The position numbers and the translations under genes were made by a program. A stretch of DNA of 64,000 bases from Photorhabdus thracensis (GTDB lineage Bacteria; Pseudomonadota; Gammaproteobacteria; Enterobacterales; Enterobacteriaceae): NCBI RefSeq assembly GCF_001010285.1, contig NZ_CP011104.1, forward strand, positions 2,232,001 to 2,296,000. The letters are read 5' to 3'. Position 1 is the stretch's first letter; the number at the start of each line of letters is the position of its first letter. Positions 45,257 through 55,562 of the stretch are shown here, piece after piece. The notes beneath the pieces were generated by a model. The model saw nothing but the letters and a program-made list of their open reading frames with translations. It was not told the origin of the DNA and made no database searches.

Positions 45257-47983
45257 TTAGGGCGCTATCAGGCCGCACAGGTGCGCCGTGTCGTTATCTT
45301 CACCGTCGAACAGCAGTTCATAGACGAACGTCAGTCCGCGACGGTGCAACAGCAGGTATTCCATTTCGACCAGCCGTGACAGATGGATTTTTAGCTGGGT
45401 ATCGCCCCATTGGATGGCGTCACGCAACAGTTTGCGGGTGAACAGCCACTCATGGCGCGGCTGCCCGCTGGCTTTTACCCAGGCTTGTATCAGCAGCAAC
45501 AGTTTCCGGGTCTGGGGCGGCATCTCATCCAGTGTGCGGCCTAATATCTCGTGGGCCAGCCGGTTTGCTAAGCTAATATCGTCTTTAGTCACCTCGATAT
45601 ATTCAAGCCGTTTGCCCCGATGTTCCGCGGTCTTCACCTCGCGCTGGTGCTGATGCAGCAGGGCGATACTTTGTATCAGGGTGAGATATTTCATGTGGTC
45701 GCGTCGGGTGCGGGTTTTATCGCTCATGAACGTTAACTGTGAGGCATAAGGGTTAACCACATTCAGCGGGCGCAACAGCCGCTGGGCGTTTTGATGCAGG
45801 TCGGTGATATACGCCTTTTCATTCTCGGCCAGTAAGCCTGCCAGCGTCTGTTTATGGCGCTGTAAGGCGTGGATAGCTTCGGTCTGTTCCCGGGATTCGT
45901 TCACGGTTAGCACCAGACAGCGGTTTAGCAGCTCTTCATCGACATCTATTGCGGTGGTGGTGAGCATCAGCATCACCGGCCCTTTCACCGTGTACTGTTT
46001 GGTCACCAGATTCCCGCTGGCGTCATCTTTACCGGTGCTGGCAATGGTCAGTTCGCCATCACTTTGTAACAGCTTAAGCGCATAGGCGGCCTGCCGCACC
46101 CCTTCTTCTTCGGCTATCGCGAGTATCTTGTGTTGGAGATTGGTTTCCCCCAGATAGAACAGACTCTGGCCGGTCATGGCGCTGTATTGCAGGCGTTCCT
46201 CTGCCGGTATCAGATTGAGGACGGCATCCATCAGTGAGCTTTTTCCGGCTGCGCTGCTGCTTTGTATCAGCACGGCCAGCGGACGGTCCAGTTTGCGGCT
46301 GACGGCGGCTAAGTAACCGGCCAGCAGGTTAGTGCTTTCCCCCACCACGCCACAGGCGGCTAAATCAGCGGTGATTCGCTCACTCAGTTGCGGGTCTTGC
46401 AGCAGCGCCAGCGCCGCTGCCCGTTGGGCTTCACTGAGTTCAGGTTGAGATTGAGTGGCTGTCTGTTCACCGGCACGGGCCTGTTGACACTGTTCCAGTA
46501 CCAGCAACACCTGTCCCAGCGCCCGGCGCAGGTCACCTTCGGCCAGCCCGAGTTCGGTGGCCGCCAGCCGCGCATACCCGCCCCGGCTGCGGGCGTTCAT
46601 CATGTCCACGCTGTCGGCGAACATCACGCCGCTGTCGGTATCAATCACCTGCGCATTGACTTTCATGACTGCTGCCCCGGCTCTGACCTGAGCCAGCCCG
46701 CGAACACACCAGCGCAGCGGGCCCAGTGAGATGATAATTTCGCCGTTTGGCCCGGTCTCCCAGACGACTCCGGGCAAAGACAGCGGTTTTGTTGCCCGCT
46801 CAGCGGCTAAAGCAACAGGGGGTTCCGTTGCCGGGGACGGCGGCGCTGCCGGTGCGACCGGTGCTTCGGTATCGGTTTCCTGCGCCGGGTCATACATCGG
46901 CACCGCGCCATCCAGCAATAACCCGAATGCCGGTTCGGGCTCGGCGACCTGACACAGATAGCCGTTGGCATCCATGCCCTCGGGGAACACCACCCGGAAC
47001 ACGGTAATGCCGGTGGCGGTCAGGTCTGCGGCCAGTTTCACCGCCGCCTCATTGCCGGCGGGGTCATTATCGAAGGCAATCAGCACCTGCCTGACCTGAT
47101 GCCGTTGCAGTGCCTGCCAGTGGTCGGGGGTAAAGCCATTGACGCCGTAGGCAGCGGTCACGTTACGGTATCCCGCCACCCAGAACGACATGGCATCGAT
47201 TAATGATTCACACAGGATAAGCGATTTGGACGCTATCATGGCGGCTTCATTCCACACGCCGCGGTGCTCGCCGGGCAGGTAGAGATGTTTCGGGGTACCC
47301 GCCCGCAGGCGCTGGATGATTTTCCGGCCATAGATTTCCTGTACCTGCCCGTGGTTGTCGAGTACCGGTATCACGAGCGAGCCGCTAAAGTGTTCGTGAC
47401 CTGACGCTCGCATCAGGCCCACCGCTTGCAACCGGGCCCGGATAGCGGCCCCGGTTTTCAGTTGTTTCTCCGGCAGCCGGTAAGCCAGAGTTCGGTTGGC
47501 AAAGCCGGGCTTAAAACCGGCGACTAATTCGGGATGATGTAACCGGCGTTTTTCCAGATAGGCCACGGCTTCCGTGGCGTTCAGCAGCGTATGATGGTAA
47601 AACTCCACCACCCGGCTGAGCAGCGCCTGCCGTCCGGCTTCGTCTTCGGCCAGTACGGTGGGTTCATTCGGCTGAACCAGCGGCGCGACAGCCGGATTAT
47701 TCCCCAGCGTGCCGCGCAGGTGCTCTGCCGCCCGCCGCAGGCTCAGGCGTTCGGTTTTCATCACCCAGTCCAGCACTGAACCGCCAGTGTTGCAGCCAAA
47801 ACAGTGATAGAGGTTTTTTTCCGGGCTGAGGACCATTGACGGGGTTTTCTCCTCATGGAACGGGCACAGCAGCACGTAATCTTTGCCGCGTTTAATCAGC
47901 TTGTGGCCCTGTTGTTCCGCCACGGCCACTAAGGAGACGGCTGTTTTCAGGTGCTGCAATTCTGCTTCCGGGATGCGTGCCAT
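45257..47983 (-). CDS. Primase-helicase-like replication protein, module C
   Basis: 908 residues. Zinc finger LLCPFHEEKTPS/YHCFGCNTGG, Toprim (LILCESLIDAMSFW, AFDNDPAGNEA) and Walker A SSSAAGKSS are conserved. The N-terminal half is clearly diverged from A/B, whereas the stretch from about DSGVMFADSVDMM through the ATPase to RKLLLLIQ is nearly identical, so the proteins are mosaics. It ends at CGLIAP, before the repeat-encoded tail of A/B, consistent with the absence of the iteron repeats in this module. Confidence 0.85.
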   Translation of the reverse strand: MARIPEAELQHLKTAVSLVAVAEQQGHKLIKRGKDYVLLCPFHEEKTPSMVLSPEKNLYHCFGCNTGGSVLDWVMKTERLSLRRAAEHLRGTLGNNPAVAPLVQPNEPTVLAEDEAGRQALLSRVVEFYHHTLLNATEAVAYLEKRRLHHPELVAGFKPGFANRTLAYRLPEKQLKTGAAIRARLQAVGLMRASGHEHFSGSLVIPVLDNHGQVQEIYGRKIIQRLRAGTPKHLYLPGEHRGVWNEAAMIASKSLILCESLIDAMSFWVAGYRNVTAAYGVNGFTPDHWQALQRHQVRQVLIAFDNDPAGNEAAVKLAADLTATGITVFRVVFPEGMDANGYLCQVAEPEPAFGLLLDGAVPMYDPAQETDTEAPVAPAAPPSPATEPPVALAAERATKPLSLPGVVWETGPNGEIIISLGPLRWCVRGLAQVRAGAAVMKVNAQVIDTDSGVMFADSVDMMNARSRGGYARLAATELGLAEGDLRRALGQVLLVLEQCQQARAGEQTATQSQPELSEAQRAAALALLQDPQLSERITADLAACGVVGESTNLLAGYLAAVSRKLDRPLAVLIQSSSAAGKSSLMDAVLNLIPAEERLQYSAMTGQSLFYLGETNLQHKILAIAEEEGVRQAAYALKLLQSDGELTIASTGKDDASGNLVTKQYTVKGPVMLMLTTTAIDVDEELLNRCLVLTVNESREQTEAIHALQRHKQTLAGLLAENEKAYITDLHQNAQRLLRPLNVVNPYASQLTFMSDKTRTRRDHMKYLTLIQSIALLHQHQREVKTAEHRGKRLEYIEVTKDDISLANRLAHEILGRTLDEMPPQTRKLLLLIQAWVKASGQPRHEWLFTRKLLRDAIQWGDTQLKIHLSRLVEMEYLLLHRRGLTFVYELLFDGEDNDTAHLCGLIAP

Positions 47984-48083
47984 AAAAATGTTCCTTTTAA
48001 AACCTTGTCAATGCTCTATATAGATACTATTATATGTCCTATAAAGGTTATTTAGTCAAGTCTATTCGGAACAGGGGGAGATA

Positions 48084-48452
48084 ATGGAAGCCATCACGAC
48101 TGATAAAGGAACATTCTGGATGAGCTTTTCTGCCCGTTTTCTGCAACTGCGTAAGCAACAAGGACTGACTCAGCCCCAGATGGCTGACAAGGTGGGGATA
48201 CATCTGACACAAGTTCGTCGCTATGAATCTGGTGAGGCTCAACCCTCTTTAGACATTCTTAAACGTATTGCTGTTACGTTTAATGTTTCGGCTGACTGGC
48301 TGATATTTGAGGAGGGCGAGCGGGAGCCGCAGGACGAACTTAAGCTCAAGTTTGAGGCGGTTAAACAGATGGATGAGGAAGAACGACGCTCTGTGACCTC
48401 AGTTTTGGATGCCATGATTTTAAAACATCAGGCAAAGCGGTTACTGAGCTGA
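48084..48452 (+). CDS. XRE-family repressor, module C (different allele)
   Basis: 122 residues; AGGGGGAG lies 4 bases before the ATG. HTH: RFLQLRKQQGLTQPQMADKVGIHLTQVRRYESGEAQPSLDILKRIAVTFNVSADWL. It shares slot and fold with the A/B repressors but little sequence. The intergenic region to the replication gene is likewise different (no ACTCCTAAA pair). An XRE scrap resembling this type is at 25779. Confidence 0.85.
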   Translation: MEAITTDKGTFWMSFSARFLQLRKQQGLTQPQMADKVGIHLTQVRRYESGEAQPSLDILKRIAVTFNVSADWLIFEEGEREPQDELKLKFEAVKQMDEEERRSVTSVLDAMILKHQAKRLLS

Positions 48453-48462
48453 CTTGATTTAA

Positions 48463-48505
48463 CGCGGCGCTGAGGTGCTACAACACCCCGGTGCCGCTCA
48501 CCACA
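48463..48505 (+). promoter_or_regulatory. Structured leader before symE, module C
   Basis: GCGGC/GCCGC outer stem and GGTG/CACC inner stem. Compared with A/B, one inner pair changed on both sides (T-A to G-C) and others changed with pairing kept, which supports a functional RNA fold. Confidence 0.5.
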
Positions 48506-48529
48506 AGCAACTAATAAGGGTAGTTAATT

Positions 48530-48850
48530 ATGGCTAAGGCGCATTCTAAAGCAGAAGCGGCGATAAATAAAGCTGTGAAAACAGAACGTTATTACACGGT
48601 GGGCTATGTGCCGAACGGGAACAGGGTTAGCAACGCCACCCCGGCGATACATCTGAAGGGGCAGTGGCTGAGACAGGCGGGATTTAATACTGGCGGCCAG
48701 ATTACGGTGAAGGTGATGGACGGTTGTCTGGTGCTGATTCCAGAGAGTGAAGCCACGCAACAACAGCATCAGCAGTACCAGCGGCAACAGGCCCAACTGC
48801 GGGAGATTAAGCAGCAGATGCAGGCGCTGATAACCGGTTTTGCGGGTTAA
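48530..48850 (+). CDS. SymE-family toxin, module C
   Basis: 106 residues with four substitutions or so from A/B (for example NRVSN for NRVNN, IPES for IPDS). Much better conserved between modules than the repressor, hence under constraint or recently exchanged. Confidence 0.82.
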   Translation: MAKAHSKAEAAINKAVKTERYYTVGYVPNGNRVSNATPAIHLKGQWLRQAGFNTGGQITVKVMDGCLVLIPESEATQQQHQQYQRQQAQLREIKQQMQALITGFAG

Positions 48851-48864
48851 GGGGAGAACATGAG

Positions 48865-49062
48865 ATGACGATAGCGATTGAACATTTACAGGACATTCAG
48901 TTAACCCACCTTGAAGCGCTGGCCTTAGCCCAACTGGTTAAGCGGCTGAGCTGGGCGGAGATACGCGCCTGTGCCGTGAATGACGAGGAGGCGTATCAGA
49001 TTAAGGATGCGATCTCTAAGCTCCAATCTGCTCTAGCGTACAGTGGGTATACCCCAAGATAG
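48865..49062 (+). CDS. 65-residue conserved protein following symE, module C
   Basis: It differs from A/B at a few positions (RLSWAE, YQIKDA, YSGYTPR), with the same 14-bp spacing from symE. Confidence 0.75.
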   Translation: MTIAIEHLQDIQLTHLEALALAQLVKRLSWAEIRACAVNDEEAYQIKDAISKLQSALAYSGYTPR

Positions 49063-49071
49063 ATCATAAAT

Positions 49072-49106
49072 AAGGCCGGAAGATCACGGGGATCTTTCCG
49101 GCTTTA
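49072..49106. terminator. Module C right-end hairpin
   Basis: AAGGCCGGAAGATC / GATCTTTCCGGCTT, slightly imperfect. The immunity gene of the main rhs stops 23 bp beyond. Confidence 0.75.
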
Positions 49107-49128
49107 CCAATTTTTATTTCTAATAGTA

Positions 49129-49605
49129 TTAGTAAACTATTAGATTTCCATTAGGCCATTCCCCATCCCAGCCACAAGGGAGGTGACCACTTTCATATAC
49201 TTCAATTAACTTTTCAAAGAATAGAGGTTTTTTCAATTTATCCTTATATGTGTCTTCTATTAAGTAATGGACGATATCCCAACTAACGCATTGAGATAAA
49301 ATTAAAGTATCAAATCCATCTATATCGGGAATCTTTTTAACTACTTCTTTCTCAAGGAAATTTTTGGCATCTTTAGCTATATTGTTCCAATTTTGGAATA
49401 CAATTGAATGATTTATTGCTAAAAAGCCAGATATATCATTGGCTGCTTCTAGTGTTACATCTTCCCATTCTGGAGCAGAAATATATTGATTTGCATCACT
49501 CGAACTTTTTACCATCTTAATGCCGGGTATATTTAATTGATTTCCTACATTAGAAAACCAATCTATAGACAAAAGCCTGTTTATTGAATGACTAGATATT
49601 TTCAT
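49129..49605 (-). CDS. Immunity protein of the main Rhs effector
   Basis: 158 residues, overlapping the rhs stop codon by 4 bp (ATGA), so translationally coupled. No signal peptide, so a cytoplasmic target is expected, as for a nuclease toxin. Features: MVKSSSDANQYISAPEWEDVTLEAANDI, DGFDTLILSQCVSWDIVHYLIEDTY, and a short HLPCGWDGEWPNGNLIVY end. I cannot name the family; the end resembles several SMI1-unrelated immunity proteins finishing in GWxGxWPxGxLxVY. Confidence 0.75.
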   Translation of the reverse strand: MKISSHSINRLLSIDWFSNVGNQLNIPGIKMVKSSSDANQYISAPEWEDVTLEAANDISGFLAINHSIVFQNWNNIAKDAKNFLEKEVVKKIPDIDGFDTLILSQCVSWDIVHYLIEDTYKDKLKKPLFFEKLIEVYESGHLPCGWDGEWPNGNLIVY

Positions 49606-51479
49606 GGTTTCACCTGATTTATTCTCCCTGGTATTCTAGGCACTTTCATACCACCAAGAGCACCATGCTGAATCCTATTTTGTATACTATACCTGATAGC
49701 TTGATTTACTTGACTAGCAGATAATCCTGCCGATTCTAAAGAATGTTTGACAGCTTGAGTATATTGAATGTTAGTTGGTCGTTGCCCAGTAAACTCGCCA
49801 CCTCTTCTATACTTATTCCAGAACTGCTCTAGAGATTTATGAGCCTCATAATGAGGAGTGCCGGGTTGCGTAAAAGCATTACCTTTTAACTTAATTGCAG
49901 CACCACTATTGGTTGGAATTACCCCCCTATAAGCGGCATCTTGGTTTAAGTGATGAGATTGCCCTGGTTGAGGATCTTTTTTCAAGCTGCCATGAGGACC
50001 TAAGGCAGGATCACCAGATGGAAACTCACATTTCTTTGACGATAGCCCTAACGGATCGATCCAACCCGTCGGATTATGCGCGTAACTGTAAGGATTTACT
50101 CCTCCTGCTAACCCCAAAGGATCGGTGCTGAGGTAACAACCCCCTTCCGGTAAATAATACCTGAACCGGTTATAGAATAAACCACTTTCCTCATCAAACA
50201 GTTGCCCCGCGAACCGCAGGCCCGGATCCAGCGGCATGGCTTCCGGCAGCGCCAGGTTCAGCCCGTACAGCGACTGTTTCGGCTGCCGCCACACCCGCTT
50301 GCCGGCCGGGTCAAACAGCGCCAGCGGCTCACCGGTCGGCGCACTCACCGCATACTGCGTCTCAATCGCCCCCACCACCAGGTCCACCCGGTTGTCCAGA
50401 TTGAGGGTAAACTGCTGCGTCTGCTGGGCCATCAGCTCCCAGCCGTCAAACACCAGATGGCGGATTATTTTCAGCCGCCCGTGCTGATATTCGCGGATTT
50501 CCGCCGGCACGTCGCCGTCCCACAGATACGTGGTCAGCTTACCGGTCTGGATACAGCGCTTTTCGGTGCGCCGCCCAAAAGCATCATAACGATATTCCCA
50601 CCGGTGGCCGTCCGGGGTGATAAGGCCGGTCAGCTGGTTCTGGCTGTTCCAGCGGTATTTCGTCAGCGCCAGCCGGTGGCCTTCGGCTAAGAACTGTTTC
50701 TCTTTCAGGCGACCGGCCAGGTCGTAAACAAACCGGTGTGAACCCACCCAGTTCAGGCGGTGACCCGCCTGGTAGAGGGTTTCCCCCATAATCTCCTGCA
50801 CCCCGTCGAACCGCCGGGCGGGGTAACCCGTTGCATCATATTGATAATGCTCGCGCAGGTTCTGCCCGTCACTGACCGAGACCACCTGGCCGTTGCCGTT
50901 AAGGCGGTAGCGCAGCTGCTGCCCGTCATCACTGGCCGCGGTCAGGTTCAGCGCGGCGTCATAGTCATACCGGCGCGCCAGGCGGGCATAGGCCGGTTCG
51001 CTCATCTCCGCCAGTTCAGCCGGCCGGAAAAGGTGGGGGTTGCAGCCCGCCCGCTGTGCCGTCAGTAACCCCATCAGGTTATACTGCTGGCGCACAATGA
51101 AGCCGCTGTCGGTGTAACGACCGGTGTCCCGTCCCGCCTCATCCCGCGCCACTGTCAGGGGCGGCTGGTTGTCTAAGGTCAGCCCGGTCAGTTCCCCGGC
51201 CCGGTTAACCTGTATCCGGCTTTGCCAGTGTCCGGGCTGGGTTTGTCCGGCAAATCGTGACGGCCCGGCTGCCGGTGCGGTTTCTCCGGTGAACAGCTGC
51301 CGTTCGACGGTGCGGTTATCCGGGTAGTGACGCTGAATTTCCCCGTGCGGCTGGATTTCCCGCACTATCCGGTCCTGGTCGTCGTATTCAAACTGTAAAG
51401 TGCTGTCCGGGGCGTCAACCCGCCGCAGCCGTCCGGCGATATCATACTGGTAACGGGTGGTGCCCTCCGGGGTATGCAG
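49602..51479 (-). pseudogene. rhs: Main rhs, 3' part: YD core end and SHH-type nuclease tip (separated from 5' part by the IS)
   Basis: 625 codons continuing LHTPEGTTRYQYDIAGRLRRV after the IS. YD repeats (RYDYDAALNLTAASDD, HYQYDATGYPARRFDG, EYRYDAFGRRTEKR) and the conserved core end RYYLPEGGCYLSTDPLGLAGG, DPLGL precede a ~150-residue tip. The tip has GQSHHLNQDAAYRG, GTPHYEAHKSLEQFWNKYRRGG, PTNIQYTQAVKHSLESAGLS and PRIPGRINQ, the pattern of HNH/Endo VII-type toxins with an SHH signature. Predicted DNase. Without the 5' part this piece has only a fortuitous internal start (ATG 51365). Confidence 0.85.
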
Positions 51480-52971
51480 CTGTCTCTTGATCAGATCTCC
51501 AAATCAACTGATTTAGCCAGCAAATAGCCGTCTATCAGGGTTTGCAGCCGAAACCAACCTTCCCAAAGTCGTTCCCATCCGACTCGACCCGTGCGTTTGG
51601 AATCGTACCAGCCGGCCAGTTTTCCCAGATTGATGAAGGCCCAATGCAAGCTCGGGGCTTTTTTCGGCACACGGCATTTTTCTTGTTTTGACCACAGTAA
51701 TTTCCACGCCAGGGGGCTTAATACTGTCTCACAGCTCTCTTTCTCTGCTTCTTCTTTGTTCAGACCCTTAAAACGCAGCTGGTGTATCCGTACCGCAATA
51801 AAGGCCAGCAGCACTATCATCCGCTCCAGATTATCTTTGCTTTGCATACGCAGCGCTTCTACCTGCGTGCCGCCCGTTTTCCACGCTTTGTGAAATTCTT
51901 CTATCAGCCAGCGGCGCTCGTAATAACTGAATATTTTATGGGCGTCTTCCTGACTGTTGACGGGTTCGGAGGTCAGAAGATGCCAGCAAAGCCCATCCTC
52001 CGGACCTTTTTCGTAGCAACCGACATAAAATATCCGCACCGCTTCACCGCTTTTTCCTTCGGGGATTTTCAACGTCACTTCGGCATAACGGATATCACAA
52101 TGCGCGACACGCGCCTGACGCCCGCCTTTCTGTCTGATCTGAACTAATCGTTCTCCAGCACTCTGTAACTGGCTGATAAAGTCATAAAGTTTATCCTGAC
52201 TTTCCTCAATACGCCGGTTTTGCATCGAACGGATGACGAAACGGTGTTTTTGGCTCGTTTTATAACGCAGATATTCAATGATATCGGCTTCACGGTCACA
52301 GACAGAAATCACGTTGGCCATCTGCTCCCCTAACCGGCTGTCGACGGCTTGTGAGGCCCGTTCCCACTTATAACTCTCTTTCCCTTCATAAGGGCGTGTG
52401 TCGCGTTGTCGGCTTTTGCCATAATCACTGACATCTCGACACCAGCGCTGTTGCTCTATCAACCCCACGACCTGTTGTTCTTCAGGCGCAAATAACAACA
52501 CCGAGTGTACCTGCATGCCCCGGGATTTTTCCGTCGAGGTGGTATAGCCGAGTTCATCGGCGACCGACGCGTGGGAAAATGACAGGGTTGTCGTGTCTTC
52601 CAGCGCTAACAGGCAACGATAACGTTGAGCGTGAGCGACGGTGGCGGTAAATCCGGCTTCGGCGATGGCCTGAGGCGCAATGGCGGAATTTCGGGTCAGT
52701 CGGTAGGCCGCTTCAACATCGGCAGGAGAGTCAAGAGATTGCACGAGCGATTGTCCTATATGGTTAGCCAACGAACAGGCCACTTTCACCAGGCGGTTGG
52801 TACGGCGTTTATCACCTAATTCCGCATGTTGAAACGTGTCATTTGCCCATTGTTCAGCGCAGGTTGAAAACATAAAGATTACCTCAAGTCGTGTTTGTTA
52901 TTGAGATCAATCTATGAGGAAAAAGTTCAATAACGAGGGGGCAGGTTAAAATATTTGTGTAGGAAAGACAG
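51480..52971 (-). mobile_element. IS50-like insertion sequence, copy 2, inside the main rhs
   Basis: Same 1492 bp as copy 1, with the CTGTCTCTTGATCAGATCT end on the left. GGTATGCAG occurs at 51471-51479 and again at 52971-52979; the repeat overlaps the last G of the IS, so one base appears lost or shared relative to a clean 9-bp duplication. It interrupts the rhs codons for ...RLTALHT|PEGTTRY. Confidence 0.9.
51491..52873 (-). CDS. IS50-like transposase, copy 2
   Basis: 460 residues, identical to the product of 16954-18336. Identical copies indicate recent transposition or transfer between the two rhs loci. Confidence 0.93.
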   Translation of the reverse strand: MFSTCAEQWANDTFQHAELGDKRRTNRLVKVACSLANHIGQSLVQSLDSPADVEAAYRLTRNSAIAPQAIAEAGFTATVAHAQRYRCLLALEDTTTLSFSHASVADELGYTTSTEKSRGMQVHSVLLFAPEEQQVVGLIEQQRWCRDVSDYGKSRQRDTRPYEGKESYKWERASQAVDSRLGEQMANVISVCDREADIIEYLRYKTSQKHRFVIRSMQNRRIEESQDKLYDFISQLQSAGERLVQIRQKGGRQARVAHCDIRYAEVTLKIPEGKSGEAVRIFYVGCYEKGPEDGLCWHLLTSEPVNSQEDAHKIFSYYERRWLIEEFHKAWKTGGTQVEALRMQSKDNLERMIVLLAFIAVRIHQLRFKGLNKEEAEKESCETVLSPLAWKLLWSKQEKCRVPKKAPSLHWAFINLGKLAGWYDSKRTGRVGWERLWEGWFRLQTLIDGYLLAKSVDLEI

Positions 52972-55544
52972 GTATGCAGGGCGGTGAGGCGCTGTGCCGC
53001 GTCATAGTCATAACGGGTGACGGTCTCTTCCCCGTCCCGCTTTTCAATGCAGTTCCCCGACAGGTCATAACGGTAGTGCCAGCGGGTGCCGGCATAATCC
53101 TGCTCGGTGATAATCCGGCCCTCCGCATCCAGCGTGTAACTGTAGGTTTCCCCCATCGGGTTAATCACCTGCGTCAGTTGCAGGGTATCGGCATCATAGC
53201 GGTACTGCCAGCGATGGCCTTCGCCGTCCCGGCGGGCCACCGGCAGGTCAAACGGGCCGTATTCCACCTGCCAGGCCACCCCGCGCGCATCGGTCCAGCG
53301 GGTCAGGTTGCCGTGACGGTCATGGTCAAAATGTTCCGGGTGGTTGTCGGGCCGGTCGCTGACGGCCACCCGGTGATGCCGGTCGTAACGCCAGCGCCAC
53401 AGTGCCCCGGCGGCGGTCAGGCTGCGCAGCCGGTCCTGGCTGTCATAACCCAGGCTGACGGTGCGGTTCTCCTCGTCAAACAGCCTGACCAGTCGCTGCC
53501 GGGTATCATATTCCCGGGTGCGGCGGTTGCCGTCCGTGTCTTCTTCCACGGTCACCAGCCCGAAGGCATTGCGGGTCAGGGTGGTTTTCCGGCCATCCGG
53601 GGCAATAAATCCGGCGGGCTGGCCCTGTTCATCATACAGTGGCAGCCAGGTCCGGTGCAGCGGGTCGGTCATGCCGGTCAGGCGCAGGTCGGTATCATAG
53701 CTGTATTGCCAGCGGGCGCCGGTTGCATCGGTGAAGGATGTCACCCGGCCGGTCTCGGCCAGGTAGGTCAGGGTCAGGGTTTCCCCCTGCGGTAATACTT
53801 GTTGGACCAGATTACCCCAGTCATCATAGTCATAGCGGGTCACACTGCCGCCGGGCGTGTGGATTTCCGTGACCTGCTGCTGGTCGTTGTAATGCCAGAC
53901 GGTGGTGTGCCCCTGCGGGGTCGTGGCGCGGGTGAGGCCGGGGGCGTAGTCCAGGTGGACCGGGTAGAAGCCGCCGGCGCCCACGCTGTCGGTACAGCGC
54001 CCCTGTTTATCATAACGGTAATCCACCCAGGTCTGGTCACCGTCAGACCAGCGGCTTATCAGGCCCTGGGCGTTATATTCATAGTACAGGTGAAAATGCT
54101 GGGTGCTGTCGGCTTCGGCCAGCCGGCCATGGTCATGGTAGTGATACCGCGCCATCACCGCCTGTAAGCCGTCATCGGTCCGGAGGATCTCGGTCAGTTG
54201 CCCGTTCAGGTTATAACGCAGGGACAGGACCGGTCCGTCACTGTGAATCACCTGTGTCAGCTGATACTGCGCGTTGTAGATAAACCGCAGCCGGTTGTCA
54301 TACCCATCCCGGTGTTCGGTCAGCAGCCAGCGCTGGGGCTCATCGGCGGAAGCCGGCACGGGCAGGGAAAAAGACTTGCGGACCGGGGAATCACGGTGGC
54401 GGAGGATATAGCCCTGCTCGCCGCGGCTGAGGGTGAAATCCGGGTGGTCCGGGTTGGTGCTGTGCGTATAAGCGGGCGGCAGGGCGAAGTAGAGTGACGC
54501 CCCTTCGGTGGTGCCGATGTCTACCCGGTCACCGGTGACCCGGGCGCATTCGGAGAAGCTGTCGGTCCAGTCCGGCCCCAGTAAGCCCTGTTCCCCGGGG
54601 GCCCAGCTGCGCAGAAACACCAGCGGCAGGGTCTGGCCGAGGGTGATATCGGTGCGCTGGTCGAAGAGCTGGCCGGTGGTGACGTCAATCGGGTCGCCGG
54701 TGAAGAATTTTTTGGTGCTTTCCCGGTAACGTTTCACCCCCCGGGTTTCTTTAAAGGCGGTTTTGGCGCAGGAAATCGTTTTACCCGAGGCGATTTTCCC
54801 GACATGCCGGGCCCCGGCTTTTGCCCCGTTCAGCACGGCCTGCCGGCCGGTTTGCGTGAACAGTTTACCCAGACCTTTTATGGCCCCCCGGGAGGGCGGC
54901 GCCAGAAACTCAACGGCCATCAGAAGGGCCCGTTCCCAGGCGGAGAACTCTTCGGCAATGGCTAAATAGGTGCCCTGACCGGAGCCGATGAACACGGTTT
55001 TGGCCCCGGCTTTGATGGTGGCGCCGCAGGCCAGTTTGTCATCTGTCCGGGCTGCCGGGGCGCCGTTGATAAACACGGTTTCACTGCCCTGGGCAATCAG
55101 CGGGGGTGCCGGGTGTTTATTGCAGCCGGCGGTATCGACGGTGGCCCGTGCCGCGGCTTTACCTTCAATAAACACATTGGGGGAGCCGGTCAGCAGTACC
55201 CCACTGGGCGGGCCGAGACTGTCCACCATTTTCGTGACCGCCGAACTGGCGGCGCTGATGACGTTACCCAGGGCCAGGGTACCGGCGGTGCCGAGTGCCA
55301 GGACCGCGACGGTGGCTAATCCGCCGGTGCCGACCACCACCGCGGCGGCCACGGCAAATACCGCGGCACTTATCAGCGCGCCGGTAATGGCCCCGGCCAG
55401 CGCCCCGAGGAAGCTGGCATGTTTAATCGGGTCGCCCTCCCGGGCCGCTGCCGGGCCGGGCGCGCCCGGTGGGGCTGCCACCGGGGCGGTATGTAACGCC
55501 CCGACCCGGGCAATCCGGGTGACGATGTCATCACTAAGTGACAT
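52972..55544 (-). pseudogene. rhs: Main rhs, 5' part: prePAAR, PAAR and YD-repeat core
   Basis: About 857 codons of T6SS spike-tip effector. prePAAR AAREGDPIKH is near residues 34-43; transmembrane Ala/Gly-rich helices about 48-105 are protected by the Eag chaperone; the PAAR domain (SPNVFIEGKAAAR, GCNKHPAPPL, ETVFINGAPAARTDDKLACG) is about 125-195. TGDPIDVTTGQLFDQRTD opens the Rhs shell and many YD repeats follow (GRLAEADSTQHFHLYYEYNAQG, YRYDKQGRCTD, EYDTRQRLVRLFDEENRTVSLGYDSQDRL). The ORF then reads into the IS and stops at 52884. Joined to 49602-51479 it would encode about 1,480 residues, a normal Rhs size. Precise excision would restore it. It lies 18 bp after the eag gene. Confidence 0.9.
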
Positions 55545-55562
55545 GTTGCACCTCCTGTCAAA

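Noticed and set aside
49895-50131. Plus-strand ORF inside the rhs tip region
   Set aside because: Antisense to the rhs toxin tip and coupled immunity reading; no support.
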